DNA of 64,000 bases from Clavibacter sepedonicus (GTDB lineage: Bacteria > Actinomycetota > Actinomycetes > Actinomycetales > Microbacteriaceae): NCBI RefSeq assembly GCF_000069225.1, contig NC_010407.1, positions 2,232,001 to 2,296,000 on the forward strand. Reading direction: 5' to 3'. This document shows positions 43,073 through 51,200 of this stretch, in pieces (position 1 is the stretch's first letter; each line of letters opens with the position of its first letter). Both the position numbers and the translations under genes were made by a program. Under the pieces are notes generated by a model. The model was not told the origin of the DNA. It searched no databases and was given only the letters and a program-made list of their open reading frames with translations.

Positions 43073-45174
43073 GACTGATCCCCCTGGTGCGCGCCGAGCT
43101 GACGCGCCTCACCGCCACCACCATGTCCAAGATCGCGCTCGTCGCGCTCGTGCTGGTGCCCGTGCTCTACGGCGGCCTGTACCTCTGGGCGAACCAGGAT
43201 CCGTACAGCAACCTCGACAAGGTCCCCGCCGCGCTCGTCGTCGCCGACCAGGGCGCCACGGTCGACGGGAAGCCGGTCGACTACGGCACCGACGTCGCGA
43301 AGGACGTGCTCGACGACGCGTCCTTCGACTGGCACGAGGTCTCCTCGGCCGAGGCGCGCACGGGCCTCGAGGACGGCACCTATGACTTCACGCTGACGAT
43401 CCCGTCCGGCTTCTCGGCCGCGCTCTCGTCGTCCTCGGGCACGGATCCGCAGCAGGCCCGCGTGGTCATGGCGACCGACGACGCGAACAGCTACCTCGCC
43501 ACGACCATCGCGCAGCAGGCGGGCGCCCGGATCACGAAGTCGGTCGCCTCGCGCGTCGGCACCGAGGCCGCGGGCAAGCTCCTGCTCGGCCTCGCCGACG
43601 TGCGCTCCAGCCTCGGCGACGCCGCATCCGGCGCGCAGCAGCTCGTCGACGGCACCGCGTCCGCGCGCTCCGGCGCCGACTCGCTGGCCGACGGCAACGG
43701 CAAGCTCGCCACGGGCGCCGACACCCTCTCCTCCGGGCTCGGCCAGCTCCGCTCGGGCACCGCGCAGCTCCCCGCGCAGACGCAGAAGCTCGCCTCGGGT
43801 GCCGACCAGGTCGCATCCGGTGCGGCGACGCTCTCGTCCGGCGCGGACGACCTCTCGACCGGCGCCGCCGCGCTCACCCCGGGCGCGCAGCAGACCGCGG
43901 CGGGCGCGCGCAAGGTCGCCGACGGGAACGCGCAGCTCGCGGCGCTCGGATCCACCGCCACCGCGGGCGTCGACCAGCTCGCCGGACGGGTCCCCGCGAT
44001 CCGCACCGCGATCCAGCAGCGCATGCAGGACGCCGGGATACCGCAGGCCGACATCGACGCCGCGCTGGCGAAGCTCGACGTGCTCGGAACCGACATCACC
44101 GGCGCCGCGGGGAAGAGCGACGGTCTGAACACCCAGCTGCAGCAGCTCGCCGCCGGCAGCGAGCAGGTCGCGCAGGGCAGCGCCCAGGTCGCCGACGGCG
44201 CCGGGAAGCTGCAGACCGGATCCGCCGCCCTCGCCACCGGTGCGGGCACGCTCGCGACGGGCAGCCGCCAGGTCGCGGACGGCGCCGACGCGCTCGCCAA
44301 GGCCTCCCCCGCGCTCGCGGACGGGATCGCCCAGGCCGCCGACGGCAGCGCGACCCTCGCCACGGGCGCGCACTCCGCCGCCGACGGCGCGACCCAGCTC
44401 GCGTCCGGCCTCGGCACGCTGCAGGACGGCACGACGAAGCTGCGTGATGGCCTCGACTCCGGGCTCGACCAGATCCCCGCCTCCACCGAGGCCCAGCGCG
44501 GCGCGCAGGCGGACACGATCGGCGATCCCGTCGCGCTCCGCCAGGACGCCGTGACCCAGGCCGGCGAGTACGGCGCAGGTCTCGCGCCGTTCTTCATCAG
44601 CCTCGCCGCGTGGATCGGGATCTACGCCCTGTTCCTCATCGTCAAGCCGCTGTCGCGCCGGGCGATCACGGCCCGCAAGGCGCCGCTGCGGATCACGCTG
44701 GCCGGCTGGCTGACGCCCGCGCTCCTCGGCGTCGTGCAGATGGCCGGCCTCTACGCGATCGTCGCCGGCGCGCTCGGCTTCCGCATCGCCCACCCGCTCG
44801 CCATGTACGGGACGATGGTGCTCGCCTCGATCACGTTCGCGGCGATCATCCTCGCGCTCAACGTGCTGCTCGGCAGCGTCGGCCAGTTCCTCGGGCTCGT
44901 GCTCATGGTCGTGCAGCTCGTCACGGCGGGCGGCACGTTCCCCTGGCAGACCCTGCCCGGCCCGCTCGCGGCGCTGCACCACGTGCTGCCGATGAGCTTC
45001 GCGGTGGATGCGCTCCGCCAGCTCATGTACGGCGGCGACCTCGGGCAGGCGGCCCAGGATGCCGGCGTGCTCGCGCTGTGGCTTGTCGCGGGACTCGCCG
45101 TCGCGCTGGCCGGGGCGATCCGCATCACGTCGCACCGCACGCTGCGGGACCTGCGGCCGTCGCTGATCGGGTGA
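43069..45174 (+). CDS. YhgE/Pip-family membrane protein
   Basis: 701 residues. One N-terminal membrane segment (SKIALVALVLVPVLYGGLYLWA) followed by an extracellular region of about 480 residues packed with heptad-like DGAxxLxxGxxxL repeats, then five or six C-terminal segments of the ABC-2 type. This is the YhgE/Pip layout, shared with phage-infection proteins and type VII-like secretion/drug export components. Overlaps the preceding gene (ATGA). Probably a TetR-controlled exporter. Confidence 0.9.
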   Translation: MRLIPLVRAELTRLTATTMSKIALVALVLVPVLYGGLYLWANQDPYSNLDKVPAALVVADQGATVDGKPVDYGTDVAKDVLDDASFDWHEVSSAEARTGLEDGTYDFTLTIPSGFSAALSSSSGTDPQQARVVMATDDANSYLATTIAQQAGARITKSVASRVGTEAAGKLLLGLADVRSSLGDAASGAQQLVDGTASARSGADSLADGNGKLATGADTLSSGLGQLRSGTAQLPAQTQKLASGADQVASGAATLSSGADDLSTGAAALTPGAQQTAAGARKVADGNAQLAALGSTATAGVDQLAGRVPAIRTAIQQRMQDAGIPQADIDAALAKLDVLGTDITGAAGKSDGLNTQLQQLAAGSEQVAQGSAQVADGAGKLQTGSAALATGAGTLATGSRQVADGADALAKASPALADGIAQAADGSATLATGAHSAADGATQLASGLGTLQDGTTKLRDGLDSGLDQIPASTEAQRGAQADTIGDPVALRQDAVTQAGEYGAGLAPFFISLAAWIGIYALFLIVKPLSRRAITARKAPLRITLAGWLTPALLGVVQMAGLYAIVAGALGFRIAHPLAMYGTMVLASITFAAIILALNVLLGSVGQFLGLVLMVVQLVTAGGTFPWQTLPGPLAALHHVLPMSFAVDALRQLMYGGDLGQAAQDAGVLALWLVAGLAVALAGAIRITSHRTLRDLRPSLIG

Positions 45175-45193
45175 CGCGGGCGCGCCGGCCGCC

Positions 45194-45481
45194 TCAGCGG
45201 TCGGCGCTCGGGGGCCGTCCGTCGAGACGGGCGCGCTCGCCCAGGCGGATCCCGAGCGCGAGCGCCAGGCCCGCCAGACCCGCGACGAGCACCACCCCGC
45301 CCACGACCGCAGTGGTCGTGAGGAAGTGCACGCCGGATCCGCGGAACGGGTTCCCGGGACCGACGGACGCGAACGAGCCGATGACGACCGGCTGCGCCAG
45401 CGCGACGACGAGCGCGACCGCCCCGCCAGCGGTCGCGAGCACCGCCACGGCGAGCAGCACGCGCATCCCGGTGCGGCTCAT
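45194..45481 (-). CDS. Small membrane protein
   Basis: 95 residues with two hydrophobic segments (RVLLAVAVLATAGGAVALVV; TTTAVVGGVVLVAGLAGLAL) and a charged C-terminus. Not recognised. Coupled by ATGA to the HD-domain gene upstream. Converges with the YhgE gene. Confidence 0.6.
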   Translation of the reverse strand: MSRTGMRVLLAVAVLATAGGAVALVVALAQPVVIGSFASVGPGNPFRGSGVHFLTTTAVVGGVVLVAGLAGLALALGIRLGERARLDGRPPSADR

Positions 45482-46098
45482 CGGAGCGCCTCGAGCGGGT
45501 TCGCCGCGAGCTTCGCGACGACGCCGCCGTCGACGAGGCGGCGGGCGGCCGTCGTCGGCTTCCGCTCCGCCTGGTCGACGACGCAGGCGCCGAACTCCGC
45601 GGCGAGGTGGCCGCGCGGATGCAGCGCGAGCACCTCCCGCAGGTACTCCTCGGGCAGCGCGTGGGCCCGCGCGCCGGAGATGTCGAGCCCGGTCGCGACC
45701 TCCAGCAGGTGCCCCTCGACGTCGAGCTCAGGATCCACCGACGGCCAGTTGTGCCGCACGATCGCGTCGAGCACGCGCTGCCTGCGAGACGCCGGCCAGC
45801 CCGCGCCGGCCGTGAGCGCGACCCCGACGTGCCCGCCCGCGTGCTCGTAGGAGACCGTGTGGTTGTCGAACTCGGCGACCGTGCCGATGTCGTGCAGCAC
45901 GGCGGAGACGTAGAGGATCTCGTGGTCGACGTCCGCCAGCCCCTCGACCACCGCGAACGCCTCGGCCCAGAGCCAGGAGCGGAGAGCGTGGGCCGTGATC
46001 GCCTCCGACTGGTAGCTCGTGGCGAGGTCGAGGGCGCCGCGGGCGGCCGCCGTGTCGGGCACGGGGAAGTCGGCGATGCGCATGGCCCATGCTGGCAT
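45478..46098 (-). CDS. HD-domain protein (metal-dependent hydrolase family)
   Basis: 206 residues. HD motif in VSAVLHDIGTV with preceding His in AITAHALRSWLW and further His/Asp in DAIVRHNWPSVDPELDVEGHLL, like cyanamide-hydratase-type HD proteins. Phosphohydrolase or hydratase activity is possible. Start may be ATG 46098 or ATG 46083 (MRIADFPVPD). Divergent from the phosphoesterase gene. Confidence 0.82.
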   Translation of the reverse strand: MPAWAMRIADFPVPDTAAARGALDLATSYQSEAITAHALRSWLWAEAFAVVEGLADVDHEILYVSAVLHDIGTVAEFDNHTVSYEHAGGHVGVALTAGAGWPASRRQRVLDAIVRHNWPSVDPELDVEGHLLEVATGLDISGARAHALPEEYLREVLALHPRGHLAAEFGACVVDQAERKPTTAARRLVDGGVVAKLAANPLEALR

Positions 46099-46146
46099 GG
46101 TGCCGACCGTCCACCCGGCCGCCGCATCCGATTCACCCGCCGCCCC

Positions 46147-46152
46147 TACCGT
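46147..46152 (+). promoter_or_regulatory. Likely leaderless -10 element
   Basis: TACCGT, 8 nt, GTG at 46161. Confidence 0.4.
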
Positions 46153-46160
46153 GATCGTCC

Positions 46161-48083
46161 GTGACCCAGGACCCGACGACGCCTCCCTCCTCCGCGCTCT
46201 CCCGACGCGGCTTCCTCATCACGAGCGGCGCGGCCGACGCGCTCGGCGTGGCCGGCCTCGGCGGGGCGCTTCCCGCCACCGCGGCCACCGCGGCCGACGT
46301 CGCGGACAGCGCGACGGCGAAGGCACCCGCCGCGCAGCAGGGATCCGGCGCGCGCTGGAAGCCCGACACGACCTCGCCCCGCTTCACGATCGCCGTGCTG
46401 CCCGACACGCAGTACCTCTTCGACGGCGCGTCGATCCACCCGGAGCCGCTCGAGGCGTCGCTGCGCTACGTGCTGGCGGAGCGGGATCGCCACAACATCG
46501 TCTTCCTCGCGCACCTCGGCGACGTGACGCAGAACGGCGCCGCGAACGAGATCCAGGCCGCGAGCGCGCAGTTCACGCTCCTCGACAAGGCCGGCGCCGC
46601 GTGGAGCGTGCTCGCCGGCAACCACGACGTCGACTCCTCCACCGACGACCAGCGCGGCCGCACGCCGTACCTCGACGCGTTCGGGCCGAAGCGCTTCCGG
46701 AAGTCGCCGAGCTACCGCGGATCCAGCCCCGACGGCTACAACTCGTTCCACACCTTCACGGCGGGCGGCCGCGACTGGCTCGTGCTCGCGCTCGACTGGC
46801 GCACGAGCGCGCGCGGCGTCGAGTGGGCGCGCGGCGTGCTCGCGGCGCACCCGACGCTGCCGGTGATCCTCACGGCGCACGACATCGTCGACTCGAAGCC
46901 CGACGGATCCGCCGTGCTCGACGACTACGGCCAGGGCCTCTGGGACTCCTTCATCTCCCAGCACGACCAGATCTTCCTGACCCTCAACGGGCACTACTGG
47001 AAGCCCGGCCGCACGACGATGCAGAACCGCGCTGGCCACGACGTCGCCATGCACCTCGTGAACTACCAGGACCGCTACTACGGCGGCGCCGCGATGATCC
47101 GGCTGTACCACGTGGACCTCGAGCGGAACGCGATCGACGTCGAGACGCTGTCGCCGTTCATCCTCGGCGGCGGCCTCGGCACGGGCAACGAGCTCGCGGA
47201 CGAGGAGGCCTTCCTCTCCGGCGACGTCGACCGGTTCACGGTGAGCGTCGACTTCGAGGCGCGGTTCGCGGGCTTCGCGCCCGTCCCCGCGCGCCCGGCC
47301 CGCCCGGCGTCGCAGATGCTCGTGGCCGGCACGGTCGCGTACTGGCGCTTCGACGGGCACGCCGACGGATCCGCGCTCGGCACCGCCACCCGCATCCCCG
47401 ACGCGTCCGGCCGCGGCAACGACCTCGTGGTGGCGAACCGCGCGGGCGCGGCGGCCGGATCCCTCCGCTTCGCCTCCGCGCACCACGACGACCAGCCGGG
47501 CTTCGGCAGCCTCACCCTCACGGGCGGCAAGGAGTCGGGCGACTACCTGCGCACCGTGCCGGGCGCCCCGCTGGACGCCGCGACCTTCCGCCAGGGCTAC
47601 ACGGTCGAGGCGTTCGTCCGCATCCCGGCCGACTTCGACGGCGACGCCGACGGCTTCAGCGCGATCCTCTCCCGCGCCGCCTCCGCGAAGGACGCGGGCA
47701 GGACGCCCGGCGACGCGGGCGACCCGGACGAGCCCGCCGCGACCCTCAGCGTCTCCGGCAGCCGCGAGATCCAGTGGTGCGTCTACCCGACCACGCAGCA
47801 GGGATCCCTCACGAACTGGTCGCACGAGCTGCCGCCGGCGCGGTGGTGGCACGTGGCGGTCGTGAACGACGGCCAGCACACGACGATGTACGTCGACGGC
47901 TGCCCGGTCGTGCGGAACCCCTCGACCGGGAACCGCGGGCTGGCCGCAGCGTCGCCCGCCACCTCGTGGCTGCTCGGTGCGAACCTCTACGCAGGGAAGC
48001 TCGACCACGTGCTCCCGGCGTCGATCGGCGACGTGCGGATCGTGGAGCGCGCGCTGAAGCCGTCGGAGTTCATGATCGCGTGA
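46161..48083 (+). CDS. Tat-exported metallophosphoesterase with LamG-like C-terminus
   Basis: 640 residues. A twin-arginine signal (LSRRGFLITSGAAD) is followed by a calcineurin-like phosphoesterase: VLPDTQYLF, LAHLGDVTQNG, LAGNHDVDSS, LTAHDIVD and LNGHYW provide the metal ligands. From about residue 390 a LamG/concanavalin-like jelly roll (TVAYWRFDGHADGS; GYTVEAFVRIP; WWHVAVVNDGQHTTMYVDG) follows. A secreted, probably folded-in-cytoplasm hydrolase that binds carbohydrate or cell surface. GTG start. Confidence 0.9.
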   Translation: MTQDPTTPPSSALSRRGFLITSGAADALGVAGLGGALPATAATAADVADSATAKAPAAQQGSGARWKPDTTSPRFTIAVLPDTQYLFDGASIHPEPLEASLRYVLAERDRHNIVFLAHLGDVTQNGAANEIQAASAQFTLLDKAGAAWSVLAGNHDVDSSTDDQRGRTPYLDAFGPKRFRKSPSYRGSSPDGYNSFHTFTAGGRDWLVLALDWRTSARGVEWARGVLAAHPTLPVILTAHDIVDSKPDGSAVLDDYGQGLWDSFISQHDQIFLTLNGHYWKPGRTTMQNRAGHDVAMHLVNYQDRYYGGAAMIRLYHVDLERNAIDVETLSPFILGGGLGTGNELADEEAFLSGDVDRFTVSVDFEARFAGFAPVPARPARPASQMLVAGTVAYWRFDGHADGSALGTATRIPDASGRGNDLVVANRAGAAAGSLRFASAHHDDQPGFGSLTLTGGKESGDYLRTVPGAPLDAATFRQGYTVEAFVRIPADFDGDADGFSAILSRAASAKDAGRTPGDAGDPDEPAATLSVSGSREIQWCVYPTTQQGSLTNWSHELPPARWWHVAVVNDGQHTTMYVDGCPVVRNPSTGNRGLAAASPATSWLLGANLYAGKLDHVLPASIGDVRIVERALKPSEFMIA

Positions 48084-48114
48084 CGCATCTCGACGCGTGC
48101 GATGGGGCGCGGCG

Positions 48115-48130
48115 ATCCGGATTTCCGAAT
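48115..48130. promoter_or_regulatory. HipB operator O1
   Basis: ATCCG-N6-CGAAT, one mismatch from the repeated ATCC-N8-GGAT pattern; 27 bp before O2. Confidence 0.6.
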
Positions 48131-48138
48131 CGCGAGGC

Positions 48139-48167
48139 TTGATCCGGAAAATCGGATGCGCTAGAGT
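48139..48167 (+). promoter_or_regulatory. hipBA promoter
   Basis: TTGATC (48139-48144), 17-bp spacer, TAGAGT (48162-48167). O2 overlaps the -35 and spacer; O3 lies just downstream of the -10. Confidence 0.65.
48142..48157. promoter_or_regulatory. HipB operator O2
   Basis: ATCCG-GAAAAT-CGGAT, perfect 5-bp arms; fits ATCC-N8-GGAT. Confidence 0.7.
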
Positions 48168-48168
48168 G

Positions 48169-48184
48169 ATCCGGATAAGCGGAT
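48169..48184. promoter_or_regulatory. HipB operator O3
   Basis: ATCCG-GATAAG-CGGAT, extended to TGATCCG/CGGATCA; 27 bp after O2. Confidence 0.7.
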
Positions 48185-48218
48185 CACATCCGTCCGCGAC
48201 ATCGCGACGGGAGACAGC

Positions 48219-48455
48219 ATGCGCACGGCGGCCATCACGGATCCGACCACCCTCGGTCTCGTCCTCCGCGAGGCGCGTCTGCAGCGCGGGATGACCCAGC
48301 GCGAGCTGGCCGCCGTCCTCGACGTCCGGCAGAGCTACATCGCGGAGATGGAGCTCGGCAAGTCGATCAAGGCCCTCGAGCGACTGTTCGACTTCGCTCG
48401 CGAGACCGGTCTGACGCTGAGCGCCGACCTCGTCGACGATCCGGACGCCCGCTGA
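48219..48455 (+). CDS. hipB: HipB-like antitoxin/autorepressor
   Basis: 78 residues, XRE helix-turn-helix (LREARLQRGMTQRELAAVLD, VRQSYIAEMELGKSIKALERL). In HipBA modules this protein neutralises the HipA kinase and represses the operon by binding ATCC-N8-GGAT palindromes, three of which lie upstream. GGGAGA precedes the ATG. The stop overlaps the hipA start (TGATG). Confidence 0.9.
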   Translation: MRTAAITDPTTLGLVLREARLQRGMTQRELAAVLDVRQSYIAEMELGKSIKALERLFDFARETGLTLSADLVDDPDAR

Positions 48456-49759
48456 TGCGGCTCGCGGTCGAGCTCTACGGCGAGCGCCTCGGTGAGCTGA
48501 TCGAGAGGCGGGGCGGCTTCGACTTCGTCGCCGACCCGCAGGCGGTGGCCGCACACGGCATCGGCAGTCGACTCCTCTCCGTCGCCGTCCCGCTCATCAC
48601 CCGCGCCCGGCCTGCGGACGCCGCCCTGCGCCGGAACTTCTTCGACGAGCTGCTACCCGAGGGGCGCGCGAGGACCAGCCTGGCCGGACGCGCAGGAGTC
48701 ACCGCCGACTACACGATCGGCATGCTGGCCCGCTACGGACGCGACGTCGCCGGGGCCCTCCGCATCTGGGACCCGGAAGGCCCCGACGAACCGCGGAAGC
48801 CCGAAGCCGTCCCCATCGACAATCTCGGCGTGGAGAAGTCGATGAAAGCCGTGAGGGCGGCACCGCTCGGCAACAGCACCGCCCGCCGGATGTCGTCGCT
48901 CGCGGGAGTGCAGGACAAGATCGTGCTGGCCCGGACGGCGTCCGGCTGGGCGGAACCCCTCGACGGCTTCCCTTCCACCCACATCATCAAGCCCATCCTC
49001 ATGACCATGCCGACCCTGATCTTCGACGAGGAGTACGGCGCGCGCATCGCCCGGCATCTCGGCCTGCTCGACTACGCGACGGAGATCAGGATGTTCGGCC
49101 GCACGTCGGCGCTCGTGATCGAGCGTTACGACCGCGATCCGGGCTCACCCGACGGACGCATCCATCAGGAGGACTTCAACCAGGCGCTCGGCATGAGCGG
49201 CGACGGGAAGTACGAGGACGACGGACACCCGGGCCTCGCCGCCATCGCCCGCGTCGTGCGACAGGCGGACACGGGATCGCTCGCGCGGCTCGCGCAGATG
49301 ATGACCCTGTCAGCTGCCGTCGGGAACCTCGACATGCACGCCAAGAACCTGTCCTTGCTCCACCGCCCGGACGGGTCGATGACCCTGGCACCGGCCTACG
49401 ACATCGTCCCGCAGCTGCACCAGGACGTCGACCCCGTCATTGCCCTCCACGTCGACGGTGTGCGACAGCACCGCGACCTCCGAGCCGTGCACCTCATCGC
49501 CGAGGCGCGGTCATGGGGACTGCGCGGCGCCGATGAGCTGGTCAGGACGACCATCGCGGAGATCTCGGGATTCGTCGCGACGGAGGAGCCGGACGCCGGG
49601 GCCGCACCCGACCTCGCGCGCTCCATCTCCGCCCTCTGCGCACAGCTGCTCGACGATGCCCCCAGCTCGACACCTGACGCGGGCACGGACGAGGGCGACC
49701 CGCCCCTCCGCTACCTGCCGGAGAGCCCCGGCGGGTGGGGCGGCCCCGTCCGCCGGTGA
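48455..49759 (+). CDS. hipA: HipA-like serine/threonine kinase toxin
   Basis: 434 residues. N-terminal HipA coupling domain (LRRNFFDELLPEGRARTSLAGRAG), a Gly-rich loop around SSLAGVQDKIVL, HIIKP and ERYDRD, then the catalytic NLDMHAKNLSLL and metal-binding PAYDIVPQL. HipA kinases phosphorylate glutamyl-tRNA synthetase or other targets and cause dormancy. All core motifs are present, so it should be active. The last 40 residues are a low-complexity tail. Confidence 0.92.
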   Translation: MRLAVELYGERLGELIERRGGFDFVADPQAVAAHGIGSRLLSVAVPLITRARPADAALRRNFFDELLPEGRARTSLAGRAGVTADYTIGMLARYGRDVAGALRIWDPEGPDEPRKPEAVPIDNLGVEKSMKAVRAAPLGNSTARRMSSLAGVQDKIVLARTASGWAEPLDGFPSTHIIKPILMTMPTLIFDEEYGARIARHLGLLDYATEIRMFGRTSALVIERYDRDPGSPDGRIHQEDFNQALGMSGDGKYEDDGHPGLAAIARVVRQADTGSLARLAQMMTLSAAVGNLDMHAKNLSLLHRPDGSMTLAPAYDIVPQLHQDVDPVIALHVDGVRQHRDLRAVHLIAEARSWGLRGADELVRTTIAEISGFVATEEPDAGAAPDLARSISALCAQLLDDAPSSTPDAGTDEGDPPLRYLPESPGGWGGPVRR

Positions 49760-49785
49760 GATGCGGCCGTGGTGGCCACCCGGCC

Positions 49786-50280
49786 TCAGAGCTCCGGGTG
49801 GTCGTCCTCGAGCAGGTGGAAGCGGCGGTCGCGGTAGACGAGCGGCGGGGCGGGCTCGCCCAGGATGACGTCGAGGACCTCGGCGACGACCAGCACGGAT
49901 CCGCCGACCGGCACGGTCTGGATGGTGCGGCAGCGGAGGGCGGCGCGCGCGTCGGCGAGCAGCGGCTCGCCGGTCGGCAGCTCCTGGAAGCCCTGCTCCT
50001 CGGTGAATCGCGGGGACCCGGAGACGGCGAACGCGCGGGCGAGCGCGGCGTGCTGCCCGGCGAGCAGGTGCACGAGGTAGGTGTCGGCCCCGAGGATCGC
50101 GCCGGCGGATCCCGTGGCGCGCGTCACCGAGAACGACAGGGCGGGCGGATCCACCGAGAGCGACGCGACGCTCGACGCGGTGAGGCCGGACGGCCCGTCA
50201 GCAGTGCGTGCGGTGATGAGCGCGACGCCCGCCGGGTGCCCGCGGAACGCGGCCTTGAAGAGGTCGGGGTCGGCGCTCAC
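49786..50280 (-). CDS. Flavin reductase-like FMN-binding protein
   Basis: 164 residues. FRGHPAGVALITARTADGPSGLTASSVASLSVDPPALSFSV is the FMN-binding signature of short-chain flavin reductases; LVHLLAGQHAALARAFA and the RDRRFHLLEDDHPEL end also fit. It supplies reduced flavin or acts as an NAD(P)H-dependent oxidoreductase. Starts with GTG 50280 overlapping the ferredoxin stop (GTGA), so it is co-expressed from the SoxR-controlled promoter. Confidence 0.88.
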   Translation of the reverse strand: MSADPDLFKAAFRGHPAGVALITARTADGPSGLTASSVASLSVDPPALSFSVTRATGSAGAILGADTYLVHLLAGQHAALARAFAVSGSPRFTEEQGFQELPTGEPLLADARAALRCRTIQTVPVGGSVLVVAEVLDVILGEPAPPLVYRDRRFHLLEDDHPEL

Positions 50281-50603
50281 GCGGGCTCGCCCTGGCGCGG
50301 GACGGCGGCCACCACCGGGTGGTCGTACGCGACGGTCCCGACCTTCACGGCGCCGCCCGGGGATCCCATCTCGGCGAAGAACTCGACGTTGGCCGTGTAG
50401 TAGTCCGACCACTTCTCGGGCAGGTCGTCCTCGTAGTAGATCGCCTCGACCGGGCACACGGGCTCGCACGCACCGCAGTCCACGCACTCGTCGGGGTGGA
50501 TGTACAGGCTCCGCTCGCCCTCGTAGATGCAGTCCACGGGGCACTCGTCGATGCACGCGCGGTCCTTCACGTCGACACACGGGAGGGCGATCACGCAGGT
50601 CAC
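50277..50603 (-). CDS. fdxA: Seven-iron ferredoxin
   Basis: 108 residues. Cluster cysteines: CIDECPVDCI near the start and CVDCGACEPVCP following, the pattern of a [3Fe-4S][4Fe-4S] ferredoxin, and the FdxA-type start TCVIALPCVDVKDRAC. It carries electrons, here probably to or from the downstream flavin reductase. GTG 50603 start. First gene after the SoxR box. Confidence 0.93.
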   Translation of the reverse strand: MTCVIALPCVDVKDRACIDECPVDCIYEGERSLYIHPDECVDCGACEPVCPVEAIYYEDDLPEKWSDYYTANVEFFAEMGSPGGAVKVGTVAYDHPVVAAVPRQGEPA

Positions 50604-50663
50604 AGGGCGTCCTGACGGGTGGCGGCCGACGCGGCGGCGGGGGTGGCGATGCGCATGGTCTCC

Positions 50664-50694
50664 ACGTTAGAACCTCACGTACCCTTGAGGTCAA
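50664..50694 (-). promoter_or_regulatory. SoxR-type promoter of fdxA-flavin reductase
   Basis: On the minus strand TTGACC (50689-50694), a 19-bp spacer, TAACGT (50664-50669). The spacer holds CCTCACGTACCCTTGAGG (50673-50690 on the plus strand), close to the enterobacterial SoxR box CCTCAAGTTAACTTGAGG. The overlong 19-bp spacer is the hallmark of MerR-family activated promoters. Confidence 0.85.
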
Positions 50695-50709
50695 TCGAGG
50701 GGGGACGTC

Positions 50710-51180
50710 GTGGCGGATGCGCAGGCGGGGCCGCGGCACGCGCCCGGCGAGCAGCTCACGGTCGGCGAGATGACCCGCCGCACGGGCGTCGCCGCCTCCG
50801 CCCTCCGCTTCTACGAGGACCTCGGCCTCATCGCCGCCGAGCGCACGGCCGGCAACCAGCGGCGCTACGCGCGGCACATGCTGCGACGCGTGTCGCTGAT
50901 CACGGTGGCCAAGCGCCTGGGCATCCCGCTCGCCGACGTGCAGTCCACCTTCGACGACGTCCCGCTCGACCGCCCGCCCAGCCACGCCGACTGGCAGCGC
51001 GCGTCCCGCAGGTGGAAGCGCCTGCTCGAGGAGCGGCGCCGCGGCATCGAGCGGCTCGAGCGCGAGCTGACCGGCTGCATCGGCTGCGGCTGCCTCTCGA
51101 TGAAGGCGTGCGGGCTGCTGAACCCGGACGACGCGCTGGGCGACCGCGGGGCGGGGCCGCGGCGGGTGCAGCTGGACTGA
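50710..51180 (+). CDS. soxR: Redox-sensing MerR-family regulator SoxR
   Basis: 156 residues. MerR DNA-binding domain (LTVGEMTRRTGVAASALRFYEDLGLI), a dimerisation helix, and the [2Fe-2S] cysteine set CIGCGCLSMKAC. It senses redox-cycling compounds and activates promoters with 19-bp spacers. Start GTG 50710. Divergent from fdxA across the SoxR box. In actinobacteria SoxR usually governs a few redox genes rather than soxS; here the obvious target is fdxA-flavin reductase. Confidence 0.95.
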   Translation: MADAQAGPRHAPGEQLTVGEMTRRTGVAASALRFYEDLGLIAAERTAGNQRRYARHMLRRVSLITVAKRLGIPLADVQSTFDDVPLDRPPSHADWQRASRRWKRLLEERRRGIERLERELTGCIGCGCLSMKACGLLNPDDALGDRGAGPRRVQLD

Positions 51181-51195
51181 GCCGCGGGCGCCGCC

Positions 51196-51199
51196 CTAG
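51196..51199. repeat. Left CTAG target duplication, IS copy 2
   Basis: CTAG, 15 bp after the soxR stop; repeated at 52270-52273. Confidence 0.8.
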
Positions 51200-51200
51200 C

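Noticed and set aside
49760..49785. Possible truncation of HipA at its C-terminus
   Set aside because: All kinase motifs are present and only a low-complexity tail follows, so the gene is treated as intact.
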